Shown piece after piece: positions 33,201-44,688 of a stretch of DNA of 64,000 nucleotides (position 1 is its first letter; every line of letters starts with the position of its first letter). This DNA is from Prunus persica (Eukaryota > Streptophyta > Magnoliopsida > Rosales > Rosaceae), in NCBI RefSeq assembly GCF_000346465.2, contig NC_034016.1, forward strand, positions 11,279,805-11,343,804. Reading direction: 5' to 3'. The translations under genes were made by a program, and so were the position numbers. The notes below the pieces were generated by a model that was given only the letters and a program-made list of their open reading frames with translations, did not search any database and was not told where the DNA came from.

Positions 33201-33744
33201 ATTCTTATTAAGACGACGGTTTAAATTAAAGGTACGACGTATAAAATGAATAAATACGACGTTAAATTTTATAGTACGATTTAAAGATAACGTCGTAGAA
33301 CTATACGATAATGACGTCGATATATTTATATTTTCCGTCGTTGTACATTAATTTAATACGGCGATATTTTGTATTTTAAAGCCGTGGATTTGTTTGTAAT
33401 TATATGGCGTCTTATACGAAAACCTCGTCGTGTTATTTTATGAGTAAAAACGGCGGTTTTTATTGAAATCGTCGTCTTTACTTTCTACGTCGGTCGATTC
33501 ATAACTTCTGCCGTTCTTTGTTGGCATTGATTTTACACAGCGGAAATCTGTTTCAAATAGACGTCGGTTGTTTAATTAGGTACGTCGTTGTTTTTGAACA
33601 GCCATTTGAATCTCCATTTTTTAGTTATCTAAGGTTGTATTACACGACGGTGTTTTTATAACCGTCGTCTTTTTAAAAACCACGACGGTTTTCACTTAGA
33701 CCGTCGTTGTTTTCTGATCGTCTTTTTCACTTTTTGTAGTAGTG
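30240..33744. repeat. CACTA right subterminal repeat array
   Basis: About 3.5 kb of ACGACG/CCGTCG motif array in AT-rich DNA, interrupted by the leader exon (31061 to about 31160) and the RPN6 capture (31660-32075). Local duplications include tctctctgattgcaaatytgt (about 32903 and 32991) and the paragraph around aattataaatagagtttttt (about 32262, 32405, 32590, 32650). Confidence 0.8.
31660..32075 (-). pseudogene. Captured fragment of 26S proteasome subunit RPN6
   Basis: The minus strand begins after an acceptor-like ttctgcag with an ATG at 32047: MSSSYLPANTDSIAHALEAI, a TGA, then SEALRIKEEAITNLTDLLSQ, EKRTFLRQRVEARLASLLME, KEYSEALSVLSGLIKEVRRL and DKLLLVDIYLM. This follows the N-terminal part of plant RPN6 (PSMD11), a PCI-domain lid subunit that joins the 20S core to the 19S particle. 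About 60 residues expected between QENQ and EKRTF are missing, there is at least one early stop, and one base is lost after DIYLM (ESKLNLSLRK follows in the next frame). It lies inside the CACTA element and lacks the ACGACG motifs, so it is a transduplicated fragment. Confidence 0.85.
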
Positions 33745-33747
33745 GTA

Positions 33748-34980
33748 ATTGAAGATTTTACATTTGGAGAAGTCTAGAGCCTGCAAAAATTATCAATAAA
33801 ACAGAGATTACTTATAATTGAACAATGTTGTTTGGCCATATCGAGTACTTAAATTTGATGAAGCAATGCAAAATATCAAAAAATTAACAAGTAAAGTTGC
33901 TCATTGTAACAATAAGCATCTAAAAAAGAACTATAATATTGAATGGCAGTAGTAGTTATATACAGTGACGGATCTAGGAATTTTCTAGAAAAGAGATATG
34001 GATTGATACATATCTAATAGAAAATGTAATTCAAACCGGAATAAAAAAGGTCCATGCATGGATTATACGATGAAACAAATAGACCATGTCTCTTCTATTG
34101 ATTCACGAATTCACATTTATGTTTAGTGTTTTTTGATTCATGAATTTGCTTCATTTATTTATCAGCCATTCCCATTAACTATTTATTTTTCTTTAAGGAA
34201 CAATTTCTTCTATGTGTATTATATTGCTAGCCAAGAAAATGTATGCGTACTTTGAATTATAGGAGTAATCCGAAGTGATTGTCATTTACTTTTATCAAAG
34301 GGCATTTCTAAGTTTAAACCACGCGCGCGTACCCCCCGAAGAACAGTACAATATGTTTGAAGTGTGCGTATATATGTAAAATAGCCCTTTCTTTTTGGAA
34401 AGGAGGATGCCACTTGCAAGTTCGAACATCCGTTTCCAAATTCCAACCTCAAGTAGTTAGGGATTGTGTTAATGTTATAATTTTTAGTGTCTTTTCTTGA
34501 TTTAGTTTGTATTATGGTTTAAGATAAAATTAAAATAATAAGTGACACCTACTTGGCAAATCAGCCTCTTTTTTTTTTGGTTGTGAAGACATTTTTGCAT
34601 AATTAATATATAATCTTTTTAATCTTTTTGTATTTTATATTTTTAGTTACTAATATTGTAATAGTTAATATTTCCAGTTAGCAAAAATTGAATTGAGGAA
34701 AAATTGGATTGATACATATGTTGTCCTCATAATGCTTCTTTTTTATAATTCAAAAGTACTTTTTGTTATTTGTTACTCTTTTATAAAAAATTAATGGGGA
34801 CGGAGCGGGAACCGCCATATGTGTCACAAGCTGGATTGACCAAATTGATCAAATAAAGATGCTTATATGGATTTCTAATATATATATATATATATTGGTT
34901 TTTATGTATGGCTGGATCAAGTAGATCACTTTGGTCAGTTTAGTTTGGTGAATTGAAGAGTAAACAAAAAGTGCATGTCT
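33748..34980. other. Intergenic AT-rich DNA
   Basis: No gene. A string cagtgacggatctaggaatttt at about 33964 resembles the end of plant hAT-like elements, but no matching inverted end was found. An AT microsatellite lies near 34880-34895. Confidence 0.4.
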
Positions 34981-34984
34981 ATCA

Positions 34985-35160
34985 AGGAGGTAGGGAATAA
35001 ATGATTTTTCCACAGGTTGATCATCATTTTCATGTGGAAGAGCTCCAGGGATGACTTACATGAGCTACCTAGTAAGCTCTGGTCATAATTTTTATGAGTT
35101 TTCTGCATTTCCTTCCATCTATATATGCACACATGCTCAGGTTCCAAAAACCATTGCTTG
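34985..35160 (+). promoter_or_regulatory. Orphan SAUR promoter remnant
   Basis: gaggtagggaataa at about 34986, a TTTCATGTGG box near 35028-35037 and ccatctatatatgcacacat near 35116-35135 followed by gctcaggttcc match, in order, the upstream module of the SAURs at 37964 and 40443. No SAUR coding sequence follows; a foldback element lies where the gene would be. Probably a deleted SAUR. Confidence 0.55.
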
Positions 35161-35299
35161 CAACTTTAATTTCCTATGTAATTTTATTTGGCAACCCTTT
35201 TTGGGTCAACCGCCCAAGTAGTTCATGAGTCGAATTGTCCATTTTCTAAATCCTTTTGAAATCTCCTGGTCGGGATTGTTAATGAGTTAGCGAACTAAG

Positions 35300-35600
35300 G
35301 GTACATTTTGATTTTGATTTGACCAGCATTTCTATTCTAAGGCTGAGTTTCATTGCTGCAACGGTAGTATATGGTCCAAAAGACCTCTTTTTGATAGAGC
35401 AAATCCTCTCCATCACTATTAAAACTGAAATCTTACTTGTATTGCAATACAAGTGAGGGAGGGAATTCACGCCAGATGAAACAAGGCTTTTTGAACCATA
35501 TACTGCTGCTGTTGGAATGAAACGTGGTCTCAGAATAGGATTTGACTGGCCCTGATGGTGGAACTAGCAATTTTTGGAAGAAAGCAGCAATGTAGTGCAA
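35300..35600. repeat. Long imperfect inverted repeat (foldback/MITE) around a 20-bp palindrome
   Basis: The perfect palindrome acttgtattgcaatacaagt near 35435-35455 is the centre. The left arm has tttcattgctgcaacggtag and tatatggtccaaaagacct; the right arm, read on the minus strand, has tttcattccaacagcagcag and tatatggttcaaaaagcct, and similarity continues outward (ttctattctaag vs cctattctgag). The arms are about 120-130 bp. This is a foldback-type MITE; a transcript would make a long hairpin. Confidence 0.65.
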
Positions 35601-36102
35601 GCGAGCTGTGACTTCTCCAAACCCAGCCCAGCAGCTTATATAAGATATAGTGATTAAGGTATGATTAATCATATAATTAAGACTGTTGAATTTCAAATGC
35701 CTTTTCCTTTATGTATTTTAAGTTGGATATCAAATTTGAACCCCAGAACTGATCAGTAGTTGTTCCTTGTAAAAGTTCTGCAGTTTATTTCACGTAGATT
35801 TTGATTCAAACATATAAAAACGAACTCAATTCTTTCCTTCTCCTTAGTTAACCTGCTTAAATGCTCTCTTCGATAAGAATTTATGCTACAGAGAGTACAC
35901 ATGACTATGTGTAATCATGGACGAATGTGCTAGCTCTCCTATTTTTCCTGCCACTTGATTCACCTAATATTTTGTGACTTATTTTAATTTCTTTTTTTTT
36001 TTATTAACATTTTAGATATTTTATTTAAATATTTTTAATTGACTTAAAAAGTTATGACTTTTTTTATATATAATATTTTGTATTATAAGTTGTTTGCAAT
36101 CT

Positions 36103-36561
36103 ATTGATGCTCCAAAAATCATAATTTTCTCCAGTAAAAATTGGAAATGGGATATAAGTTTGGCTAGCGGTAGACATGATGGAGGACTATATCGAACCCT
36201 TACACCAAGGTGACCGAACTTTGCTTTGATACCATTGTTGGTTAAATTTATGGCAGAACAATGGAGTGATTTTATTTATTCAACAATAGATGAGTACAAG
36301 GCCTTATAGAGGACTAGACTTATTGTCCTTTCTAAAATGTTTACTAGGCTTATTGGCCTCCTTCCTATTTTCTGACTTATTGGCCTCTTCTTCCTTACTA
36401 CTAGTTTACAATATAATAGTATTACAAGATTTTTATTAGGATTTTTCTAGAATGCCTACAACAATTATGCCTTAAAGCTTGACTTTGTCAAAGTTGGTGG
36501 ACATTTATTGAGGTTTCTACTTTTTTCTAGACTTCAAGACAAGTGTGCATTAAATTTAACA
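36103..36561 (-). mobile_element. Truncated Copia: LTR, primer site and start of gag (duplicated copy)
   Basis: On the minus strand: LTR 36561-36236 (TGTTAAATTTAAT...), primer-type ATGGTATCAAAGC, then gag start MSTASQTYIPFPIFTGENYD. The sequence stops matching at about 36103. It equals the 5' part of the pol-less Copia at 52273-54117 and is followed by the same bases (atttcactca, then SAUR relic), so it arrived by segmental duplication and not by separate insertion. Confidence 0.82.
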
Positions 36562-36566
36562 ATTTC

Positions 36567-36802
36567 ACTCATATACACGTAAACGCGTAGTGAGATCAAG
36601 GAAGGAGTCTGCACTGCAGAGGATAGTGATTCCACCCATGGAATGATCATATCAAATATGATATCGGAATCACAGATCGCTTCTTCTGGCTTCCCCCAAC
36701 ATACACCGCAAAATAGCCTTTTGGGATATCTAAGGTCTTCGAGGCAGGTACGTGGTTTAGACTTCTCTTTGGGTTAACAATTCCTGGCAACCAGAACCCC
36801 AT
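36567..36802 (-). pseudogene. SAUR pseudogene with internal deletion
   Basis: ATG at 36802: MGFWLPGIVNPKRS, then [20 protein letters not shown] and ISYL, after which about 50 bases are deleted so that TATTTG joins ATATGATCATTCC; the frame is lost at the YDHPMGG motif. The tail codons DSFLDLTTRLRV are still visible in another frame. A Copia LTR sits 6 bases beyond the end. The same deletion is present in the copy at 54123-54358, so it predates the duplication. Confidence 0.85.
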
Positions 36803-37840
36803 GGTGCTAGATTTTTAACCGGAACTAGAACAAGAAAACGAATTCAATGGAGTTGGGAAACAAAAGGCTTGGAGGGTTTGCAAGCAGAGACTTGAGTTGA
36901 TCATGATAAAGCTGTTCTCTCATGTATATATAGATGAAAGGGTGTGGCGAAATTAAATCATCTGCTACATGAAATGAGTTGGGAAGAGGCACAAATGAAG
37001 GACACTAGGTTGTGAGCAATCAAGAAATCATCTTTATATAGAAACATAATTCCCTAGAGACAAGAAGGGACCACCAGAAGATAAACATTTTCAATCTGGT
37101 AAGCAGTCATCAAAGATTATTATTAGATAAGAAGTATACTTGAGACATACACACTTCTCTTTGTGCTCACAAACTCGATTGAACAAATTGGAAGACTGAT
37201 TAATAATTTGTGGATTAGGTAACCAATTCATGGCTTCTTCTTTGTTATTAAATTCAACCTCAATCAAGAGAAAGACCAGCACTGTACTGCGTCTGTTGTG
37301 GTCCCATTCAGAACTAATACAAAAAAGCTTGACCAAATAAACAAAACAAGATAGTTTCTTAGCTGTTGACCATGGAAATAAGGGATGAAAAACTCCAAAG
37401 CCACAAATTCTATGGTTATTCATGGTTCTCTCAAACTATAAGTATCCCTTCGTATCCCGGCCAAATGCAAAAGTTTCATAACACCACCAGTTCTTGTTTG
37501 TAAAGCAGCATTAACTGAGACACCAACATACGCAGTAGAGTTAGTCCAAAACAAATAGTAACCATGAAATTCAAGCATAGCATATCCCCGAGAAAATACT
37601 AAGAAGTCCAATTTGGTAATTTGTGTTAGGTAGTGAGCGCCAAGAGAAGTAAATGTCTCGGGCCTGCCCCTACTGGAAAAGAGGTAGGGAATAATGTTTC
37701 AACATATGAATAGGTTTCGTCATTTGCATGTGCCATGTAATCCCTTGATTTCTCACATGCCATTGTCCCTCATTGTTGCCCACCTCATGCCTCTGCGCCA
37801 CTTATTTCATGTAACAGATGAATTTTCTCATCCCATTTCA
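36803..37840. other. Intergenic spacer of the duplicated SAUR block
   Basis: This holds the dead promoter of the 36802 relic (TATATATAGATG near 36922) and then sequence matching 54440-54960 (tagtttcttagctgttgac, tcttgtttgtaaagcagcatt). Small ORFs (for example 37091-37423 minus) have no recognised family and are probably chance. Confidence 0.5.
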
Positions 37841-37963
37841 TCTATATAGACACAAATGATCAAGTTCACAAGCAGCAAGTATCTCCTTGCCAAGCATCAA
37901 AACTCTCTCTGTTTCCTAACTCCTTTGAATTCTTTTTCTTCTTCCAACTCCAATTTAAAAACA

Positions 37964-38245
37964 ATGGGGTTCCGGTTTCCAGGAATTGTCAACGCCAAGA
38001 AAAGTCTAAAACATTCAGCTTCTTCAAAGACCTTAGAGATCCCAAAAGGCCATTTTGCAGTGTATGTTGGGAAGAACCAGAAGAAGAGATTTGTAATTCC
38101 AGTATCATACTTGAATGAGCCTTTATTCCTGGATTTGCTTAATCAAGCTGAAGAAGAATTTGGATACGATCATCCCATGGTTGGTATCACAATACCCTGC
38201 AGTGAAGACAGCTTTGTTCATCTGACTTCCTGCTTAAGTGTATGA
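37964..38245 (+). CDS. SAUR-like auxin-responsive protein (intact, 93 aa)
   Basis: Single exon; ATG at 37964 gives [14 protein letters not shown], shared with the paralogues, so the longer in-frame start at 37856 (in the leader, next to the TATA box) is not used. SAUR core: [57 protein letters not shown], tail [14 protein letters not shown]. It has V for the usual G in HPMVG and H for Y in KGHF. TATATA at 37843 and a CATGTG at about 37727. The near-identical copy at 55084 lost 8 bp and is broken, so this is the working member of the pair. Confidence 0.92.
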   Translation: MGFRFPGIVNAKKSLKHSASSKTLEIPKGHFAVYVGKNQKKRFVIPVSYLNEPLFLDLLNQAEEEFGYDHPMVGITIPCSEDSFVHLTSCLSV

Positions 38246-39259
38246 GTGAACACTAATGAAGGTAATCTGGGATCCAACTTCATATCAAAAGCATCCTCTT
38301 TTTGGAATGTCAAGATTATGATGGATCATACTTGCTTCTTCTGTTGTTGTGAATCTGGGACAACGTCTGCAACCGTCAAGCTGCATGAGCTGAGCACAAA
38401 GATACAAAAGTTGTGAGGCAGTCGAAACACGATAGATATCATGAACTCTCTAAGACCAATAGCCCCAAGACGATGACTTCAATTTTGAACTAAAAAACAG
38501 TCAAATTTTGTCTTTGTACCTCCATGTAAATTTTTTTTATCTTTCCAGGAACAATTTGAGTATATAAGACATTTAGCTTCTCCATTCATTAATTCTTGTC
38601 TTAGATTTTGCATTATAGGGTTATCTTCCACCGGATCTGTTATATGCCATATGGCAGCAGATTTTCATAATGAACGAAGCATGATGGTTACTCTTGTTTG
38701 TATCCATTAATTTCCTGCAGGTAGTGTTATGATAACTTACACCTCTCTCAACCAGATTTTACCAAACCTATAACAAAGAAACTATTTGATTTTTATAAAC
38801 TTTGGGAGACTGTAATGTTAACATGAGGCAAAGTATGCCATTATACTTTACTGTTGAGAAAATCTTCACTGCCATTTGATGATTATAAAACTGAGCTACA
38901 ATTAGATAATAAGACAAGAAAGTGGATGAGGAATTAAACTATATTCATAACTTCCCATATGTTCCAGAAGAGCAAAAAATTAAGAACTGTACATGGGTTA
39001 TAAGCACAAAATAATGTCCTCTTTGAGATCAAAATTGGAGTCAAGATACGTAATTCGACTGTATTACAAAGTTTCTTAACTTTGGATCCCTGCTCACAAG
39101 CATCTTGATGATTTCCGAAGGCTTGCCAGATTCACAAGCAACATAAGATGTGAGAGTGATCATGCATGTTCTTCTTCATCTCGACTTAGTGAGTTGTGGT
39201 CTAAATGAGGAATACTTCGGATACAGAAGGCTTCCCAGATTAACTTCACTAGTGTTTAT
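38246..39259. other. Spacer between convergent SAURs
   Basis: 3' flanks of the two genes, largely shared with 55355-56376. No gene found. The ATAGAT string at about 38431 may be part of a DST-like element. Confidence 0.5.
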
Positions 39260-39541
39260 TCATACACGTAAACGGGAAGTGAGATCAAGGAAGGAGTCTT
39301 CACTGCAGGGGATGGTGATTCCACCCATTGGATGATCATATCCAAATTCTTCCTCTGCTTGATTCAGCAAATCCAGGAATAAAGGCTCATTCAAGTATGA
39401 TATCGGAATCACAAAGCGCTTCTTCTGGCTCTCCCCAACATACACTGCAAAACAGCCTTTGGGGATATCTAAGGTTTTTGAGGCAGCTATGTGACTTAGA
39501 CTTCTCTTGGCGTTAACAATTCCTGGCAACCGGAACCCCAT
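39260..39541 (-). CDS. SAUR-like auxin-responsive protein (intact, 93 aa)
   Basis: The minus-strand ATG at 39541 gives [16 protein letters not shown]; an in-frame ATG at 39568 would add nine non-family residues. Core: [49 protein letters not shown], tail [15 protein letters not shown] replaces Y in KGCF. TATA (minus-strand TATATAAA) at 39664-39671 and CACATG at about 39779-39784. Convergent with the 37964 gene. A C-terminal scrap of its duplicate survives at 56377-56415. Confidence 0.92.
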   Translation of the reverse strand: MGFRLPGIVNAKRSLSHIAASKTLDIPKGCFAVYVGESQKKRFVIPISYLNEPLFLDLLNQAEEEFGYDHPMGGITIPCSEDSFLDLTSRLRV

Positions 39542-39679
39542 GGTGTTTAAACTCTCAAGAGGAATCAAAACAAGAAAAAGAATTCAATGGAGTTGGGAAA
39601 CAGATAGAGAAGGCTTTGATGCTTTCGAAGGAGAGACTTGAGTTGCTCATGGCCGGTCATGTGTTTATATATGGATGAA

Positions 39680-40310
39680 AGGACCTGCGGAAAATCATGA
39701 ACTACATGAAATGAGTGGTAAGGAGACACTGAGGTGGGCACCAATGAGGGACAATCTGGCTGGTGAGAATTCAAGAGGTCACATGGGTTTGCCTTCCTAC
39801 TCCTTTCCTGTAGGGGCATGCTTGAGGAACTTATCTTTGTTGTCACAATTTTTATTAGTTGCAAAACCAACTGATTTATATATTCGGTCATCAATCAGTT
39901 TCAAGCTTTTTATTTACAACTGGAGACAGGGGACATTGATGGTCATGCTAGGGTGGTTTGGTGACTGGTGGACTGATTTGAAACAAGAAAGCCACATGCT
40001 CGGGTGGTTTGGTGCTCCCAAACAAGTTATACAGCACCCATTTCATATCCAGGCCCACCAGTTCTTGTCAGTTTATGTTTCATAACAAATTACTAGGTTG
40101 ATATTTCTCTTCTGATTCTGTCTGTTATCTGAAGGATGTAGGGAATGATGTTTCGACATAGGGATACAGTTCGGTCATTTGCATGTGAAATCTGTGGGGA
40201 GATGATTTATGTGACTAGAAAGACAACCCATGTGATCTCTTGATTTCTCACAATCCATTGTCTTCACCACTCATTTCATGTAGCAGATAAGTTTTCACAG
40301 TGCTTTCATC
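39680..40310. other. Divergent SAUR promoter region
   Basis: It contains upstream modules for the minus-strand gene at 39541 and the plus-strand gene at 40443: CACATG near 39780 (minus gene), gtagggaatgatgttt near 40138, and CATGTG at 40229-40234 (plus gene). The reading frame at 39675-40085 has no family motif and overlaps the promoter, so it is not called. Confidence 0.5.
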
Positions 40311-40442
40311 TATATATACACTCATGATCAGGTTCATCAACAACTCAAATTCGCTTACTTGCCAACCATCAAAGCTTTCTTTGTTTTCCAAGTCCTTTGA
40401 ATTCTTTTTCTTGTTCTGATTCAACTTGAGAATTTAAAAACC

Positions 40443-40718
40443 ATGGGCTTCTGGTTGCCAGGAACTGTTAACACCAAGAGAAGTCTAAACCAGGCAGCTG
40501 CTTCAAAGGCCCTCCCAAAGGGCTATTTTGCAGTGTATGTTGGGGAGAGCCAGAAGAAGCGATTTGTGATTCCGATATCATATTTGAATGAGCCTTTATT
40601 CCTGGATCTGCTGAATCAAGCAGAGGAAGAATTTGGATATGATCATCCAATGGGTGGAATTACTATCCCCTGCAGTGAAGACACCTTCCTTGATCTCACT
40701 TCCCATTTACGTGTTTGA
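40443..40718 (+). CDS. SAUR-like auxin-responsive protein (intact, 91 aa)
   Basis: ATG at 40443: [20 protein letters not shown]. Just before the core it reads [20 protein letters not shown] where paralogues have [11 protein letters not shown], so two residues are missing by an in-frame deletion and the rest is intact: [37 protein letters not shown], tail [23 protein letters not shown] box is at 40311 and CATGTG at 40229. The lost residues lie at the edge of the domain; function is probably retained but not certain. Confidence 0.9.
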   Translation: MGFWLPGTVNTKRSLNQAAASKALPKGYFAVYVGESQKKRFVIPISYLNEPLFLDLLNQAEEEFGYDHPMGGITIPCSEDTFLDLTSHLRV

Positions 40719-42116
40719 GTGAACGCTAAGGAAGTTAATGTGGGAAGCCCTCTGCATCCGAATCTTTCCTCATTTCGACCACAACTCACTAAGTCAAGAT
40801 GAAGAAGAGGCTATAATTGATCACACTCACATCTTGTGTTGCTTGTGAGTCTGGGAAGCCTTCGGTAATCAACCGACACGGCACCTTTGGTAATCGCAAG
40901 CTGCATGAGCTGAGCAGAAAGATCCGAAATTTTTGAAGCAGTCGAATGACAATGTCATGAACTCTTGATGACCATTGGCCCCGAAAACATGGACCCAATT
41001 TTGAACTAAAAGAGAGTCAAGTTTTCTCTTTGAACCCCATGTAAACGTTGTTGTTTCTCTGAGGAGAAGAGAATATGGGAATATATAAGACAATTTAGAT
41101 CCTCATCCATTCTTATCTTATATTTAGCACTATATATATTTACTATCTTCTTCTGGCTCTCTGATATAATTAACCACCAAATAGCAGCAGATTTGCACAA
41201 GAACTGAAGTATAATGGCTTACTATAAAAATTATTGTGGAATGTTTTATCCTATGCCAAAGTATTTATGGGTTCTTTTTGTGTTGTTCACCGTGTATTTA
41301 GCAAGTACCAGGTGCTGTCTGAGTTGTGATGGTACTAACTCTTCTTGTTGATGTTCAAGACAAAGACTTCATGATCTATGCCTTCCTGCAGAATCCAATG
41401 GATTAGGACAAGAGAAATGGGATTCCTCTGGAACAACCACTTAATCTACTGATATCGATTAGGACCGAGAAACTATTGGGATTGTAAGATACCATTTTTT
41501 TTTGTCAAAATTAAGAGACCTGTTAAGTGTGAACCACTTAATGTTCTCATTTAGTATAGAAGTTCCAATAATTGGAACAAGCAATCTTGTCTACAAAAGT
41601 CCTAATACAATCCATCTTCAGCTTCATTGGGAAAGGAGGCCATCTTCAACTTTGGGATTGTGAGATGTTCAAATTTGGTGTACTTCCAGATTCCATTTTT
41701 GTATGAGGCAACAAGCTACCATTAGATAATAGCTTACTGAAAAATGAGACAATAAAGTATGAGGAATCAAAATATATTATATTTTCTCATGTATCCTGGA
41801 GAACAAAACATTTAGAATTGTACATGGCTTAAAAGACAAATCTTCTTGTCATCCAGTTCAAAATTGGAGTTATGATTTTGGGCTCAATAGTCTTCGAGAG
41901 TTCGTGATATCGTCATTAGACTGCTTCACAAATTTTGTATCTTCGTGCTCAGCTCACAAGCAGTTTGACCATCAAAGAAGGCTTCCAGATTCATAAGCAA
42001 CAGAAAAATGTGCATATGATCATTCACAGCCCCTACTTCATCTTGACATGGCGAGTTCTTCTGATCGAACTGAGGCTGATTTGGATATGAACCAGATTCA
42101 CTTCATTTGCCTTCAT
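40719..42116. other. Spacer between convergent SAURs
   Basis: 3' flanks of both genes with strings shared by other SAUR flanks (gctgcatgagctgagca near 40899; ctcacaagcagtttgaccatca near 41954). About 41300-41700 is unclassified. No gene recognised. Confidence 0.5.
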
Positions 42117-42398
42117 TCATACACTTAAGCGGGAAGTGAGATGAATGAAGGTTTCATCACTGCAGGGGATTGTGATACCACCCATTGGATGATCATATCC
42201 AAATTCTTCTTCTGCTTGACTCAGCAAATCCAAGAACAAAGGCTCATTCAAGTATGATATTGGAACCACAAATCGCTTCTTCTGGCTCTCCCCAACATAC
42301 ACTGCAAAATAGCCTTTTGGGATGTCTAAGGTCTTTGAAGTAGCAGCCTTGTTTAGACCCTTCTTGGAGTTAACAATTCCTGGCAACCGGAATCCCAT
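42117..42398 (-). CDS. SAUR-like auxin-responsive protein (intact, 93 aa)
   Basis: Minus strand, ATG at 42398: [19 protein letters not shown]. Core [57 protein letters not shown], tail [14 protein letters not shown]. All residues conserved among the paralogues are present. The minus-strand TATA (TATATATA near 42525-42532) is about 130 bases upstream. It is the last intact SAUR of the central cluster; beyond its promoter the window turns to repeats. Confidence 0.92.
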   Translation of the reverse strand: MGFRLPGIVNSKKGLNKAATSKTLDIPKGYFAVYVGESQKKRFVVPISYLNEPLFLDLLSQAEEEFGYDHPMGGITIPCSDETFIHLTSRLSV

Positions 42399-42539
42399 GG
42401 TTTTTATATTCTCAAGTGGAAAATTAGAACAAGAAAAAGAATTCAGAGGACTTGGGAAACAGAGAAGACTTTGATGCTTGGCAAGGAGAGAGACTTGAGT
42501 TGCTGGTTATGAACCTGATCTCGTGTATATATAGATGAA

Positions 42540-43880
42540 AGAGTATGGCCTGCTACATGAAATGAGTGGTCTCGAGGAGCAGAGATGGGTTCCATTGAAG
42601 GATACTAGCTTGTGAGAAATCAAAACAGAACATGGGTTGTCTTCCTACTCACTCCACATGCAAGTGACCAAACTGTATCCTTATGTACAAACACTGTTCC
42701 CTACGTCTTATTTCATCTAGTAATTTGGTTTAGAGATTGATTACTAGGCACTTATCAGGTAATGCATACATATGTAAGCAATATATAATTACAAGATTGA
42801 TGTGGTCTAAACATTACTAATCTATGGACAGATATGTCTGAAGCCTGTTTTGTATTGAAAAAGAAGTCCAAAAGTTTGTAGTTGTCCAAACAATTGTTGT
42901 GCATCATGTTCTCCAACAAACATACAGACTGATGGAAAACAGACCATGTGATCCCTCAAATGCTTATGCCTCTTTCCAATCCCCACCCAATTGTCTCCAT
43001 TAAACTCTGTCCACATTTCAGATATTTTCCTCTACACACCCTTTCATCTATACACACAAATACACACTGAACAATTCAAATCCTCAGTCTTTACAAACAT
43101 GAAATCTACAGTTTGTGTTTTTCTAAAATCTTTTTGGGTTTTAGAGAGAAACAAAACTGATTCCTGATTACAATAGAAAGGAGTTCTTATGTAGCTCTCA
43201 TGTGCTAACAGTTCTTAACAGATTTTGTGACTGAACTAATATAGCTCACAACCTAATATTTAATTTATGATGAGTCTTCGTTTTATCTTGTATTTGTATC
43301 TGAGCGCAAAGCACGATCTATCTTGATCAAGGGCATATGTACATGGCGCGTACAACTTCAACAGGCATGGGAAGAATATAGAGCTAGCACTGGCTCTTAA
43401 AATTCAGATGCTAGAGTCCCACATGGAAAAAAGGTTGAACAAGCATAGATCTCATCAAATTTGACAACAAAAGTAACAAGCAAGAATTGGAGAAGCGAAA
43501 AAGTTACCTTCTTTTGCTCCGAGACTTTCTACCGAAATTTTGGCAGTCTCCCCTGTTGAACATTCCCCAAAAATTTCAACCTGCACAAAACACAATTTAA
43601 TATCCCAACAGGCAGCAAGCACAATATAGTCTGATGCAATTCATTTAATCGGCCTTCGGCCTTCAAACAATCTGAATTTCAAGACCAACGACAAGGTCCG
43701 CACCACACTCAATAAAACACATAAGTAAAGTTTAACCCGCGGCTGCACCTAGGCACTACCCTAGGCTGCCTACGTACCCTTACTGAGGGATCAAGCCACA
43801 CGTAGTTCTTTCACTAAAACCCTTTACTTTATCTCACAACTCACCAAACACAATCTTTAATTTATCTCCCTAATAATCAC
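42540..43880. other. SAUR upstream region grading into repeat DNA
   Basis: SAUR-type promoter sequence to about 42720. A second plus-strand promoter-like block (tgtgatccctcaaatgctta near 42948; cctttcatctatacacacaa near 43040) has no SAUR behind it. From about 43500 the sequence (accgaaattttggcagtctc) looks like leader DNA of the LTR element whose LTR is at 44689. Confidence 0.45.
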
Positions 43881-44560
43881 ATAATCTCCCCATACGCCGG
43901 AACATCCAACGCCACGTATGGGGTCTGTCAACACGCCGGATAACCTACGCCACATGCGACCTCAACATAATATCACATAATCTCCCCATACGCCGGAACA
44001 TCCAATGCCACGTATGGAGTATGTCAACATGCCGGATAACTTACGCCACGTGTGACCTAACAACCACAAAGTCTCCCCATACACCGGAACATCTAACGCC
44101 ACATATGGGGTCTGTCTCAACGCCGGAAAATCTTACGCCACATGAGACCTCAACATAATATCACATAATCTCCCCATACGCCAGAACATCCAAAGCCACG
44201 TATGGGGTATATCAACACGCCGGATAACCTACGTCACGTGTGACTTAACATAATATCACATAATCTTCCCATATGCGGGATCATCCAACGCCACGTATGG
44301 GGTCTGTCAACACGCCGGATAACCTACGCCACATGCGACCTCAACATAATATCACATAATCTCCCCATACGCCGGAACATCCAACGCCACATATGGGATT
44401 TGTCAACACGCCGGATAACCTACGCCATGTGCGACCTCTACATAATATCACATAATCTCCCCATACGCCGGAACATCCAACGCCACGTATGGGGTCTGTC
44501 TCAACACAGGAAAATCCTACGCCACGTGAGACCTCACAATCACAGGGTGGTACTTACAGT
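43880..44560. repeat. Minisatellite, about 7 copies of about 94 bp
   Basis: Unit: cataatctccccatacgccg, gaacatccaacgccacgtat, ggggtctgtcaacacgccgg, ataacctacgccacatgcga, cctcaacataatat. Each unit is itself made of two related halves (cgccggaaca..cgccacgtatgg and cgccggataa..cgccacatgcg). It lies in the internal region next to the LTR at 44689. Confidence 0.88.
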
Positions 44561-44688
44561 GTAATCAATATCCGGAGAGGTACATAGGGTAGTGCGTATA
44601 GCACTTCAAACTGACATTCTAAACTCTTTTTATACCTTTACACAATATTAGAAATTAATATATATTCTAACTAGGCTCTGATATCAAT

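Larger units (their letters stand above)
22081..33744 (-). mobile_element. CACTA (En/Spm) transposon, 11.66 kb, with captured host DNA
   Basis: The left end CACTACTACAAAAAAGC and right end (minus strand CACTACTACAAAAAGTG) form the terminal inverted repeat, continuing imperfectly to about 28 bp. GTA stands on both sides (22078-22080 and 33745-33747), the 3-bp target duplication of CACTA elements. The noncoding interior is packed with short motifs of the ACGACG(T/G) / CCGTCG type, about one per 20 bp where counted. Genes are on the minus strand: a transposase_24-like plus Ulp1-like gene (26315-30187) and only the last part of the main transposase ORF (DUF4216, 23689-24085). The catalytic transposase domain is missing, so the element is non-autonomous. 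Two captured host segments were seen (24330-25060 and 31660-32075). Confidence 0.93.

Noticed and set aside
33964..33990. hAT-type transposon end
   Set aside because: No matching inverted end or 8-bp duplication was found, so it was not called.
39675..40085. 136-codon plus-strand frame
   Set aside because: Lies across a divergent promoter region and shows no recognised motif.
43880..44560. CRISPR-like regular repeats
   Set aside because: Eukaryotic genome; units are head-to-tail minisatellite copies without unique spacers.
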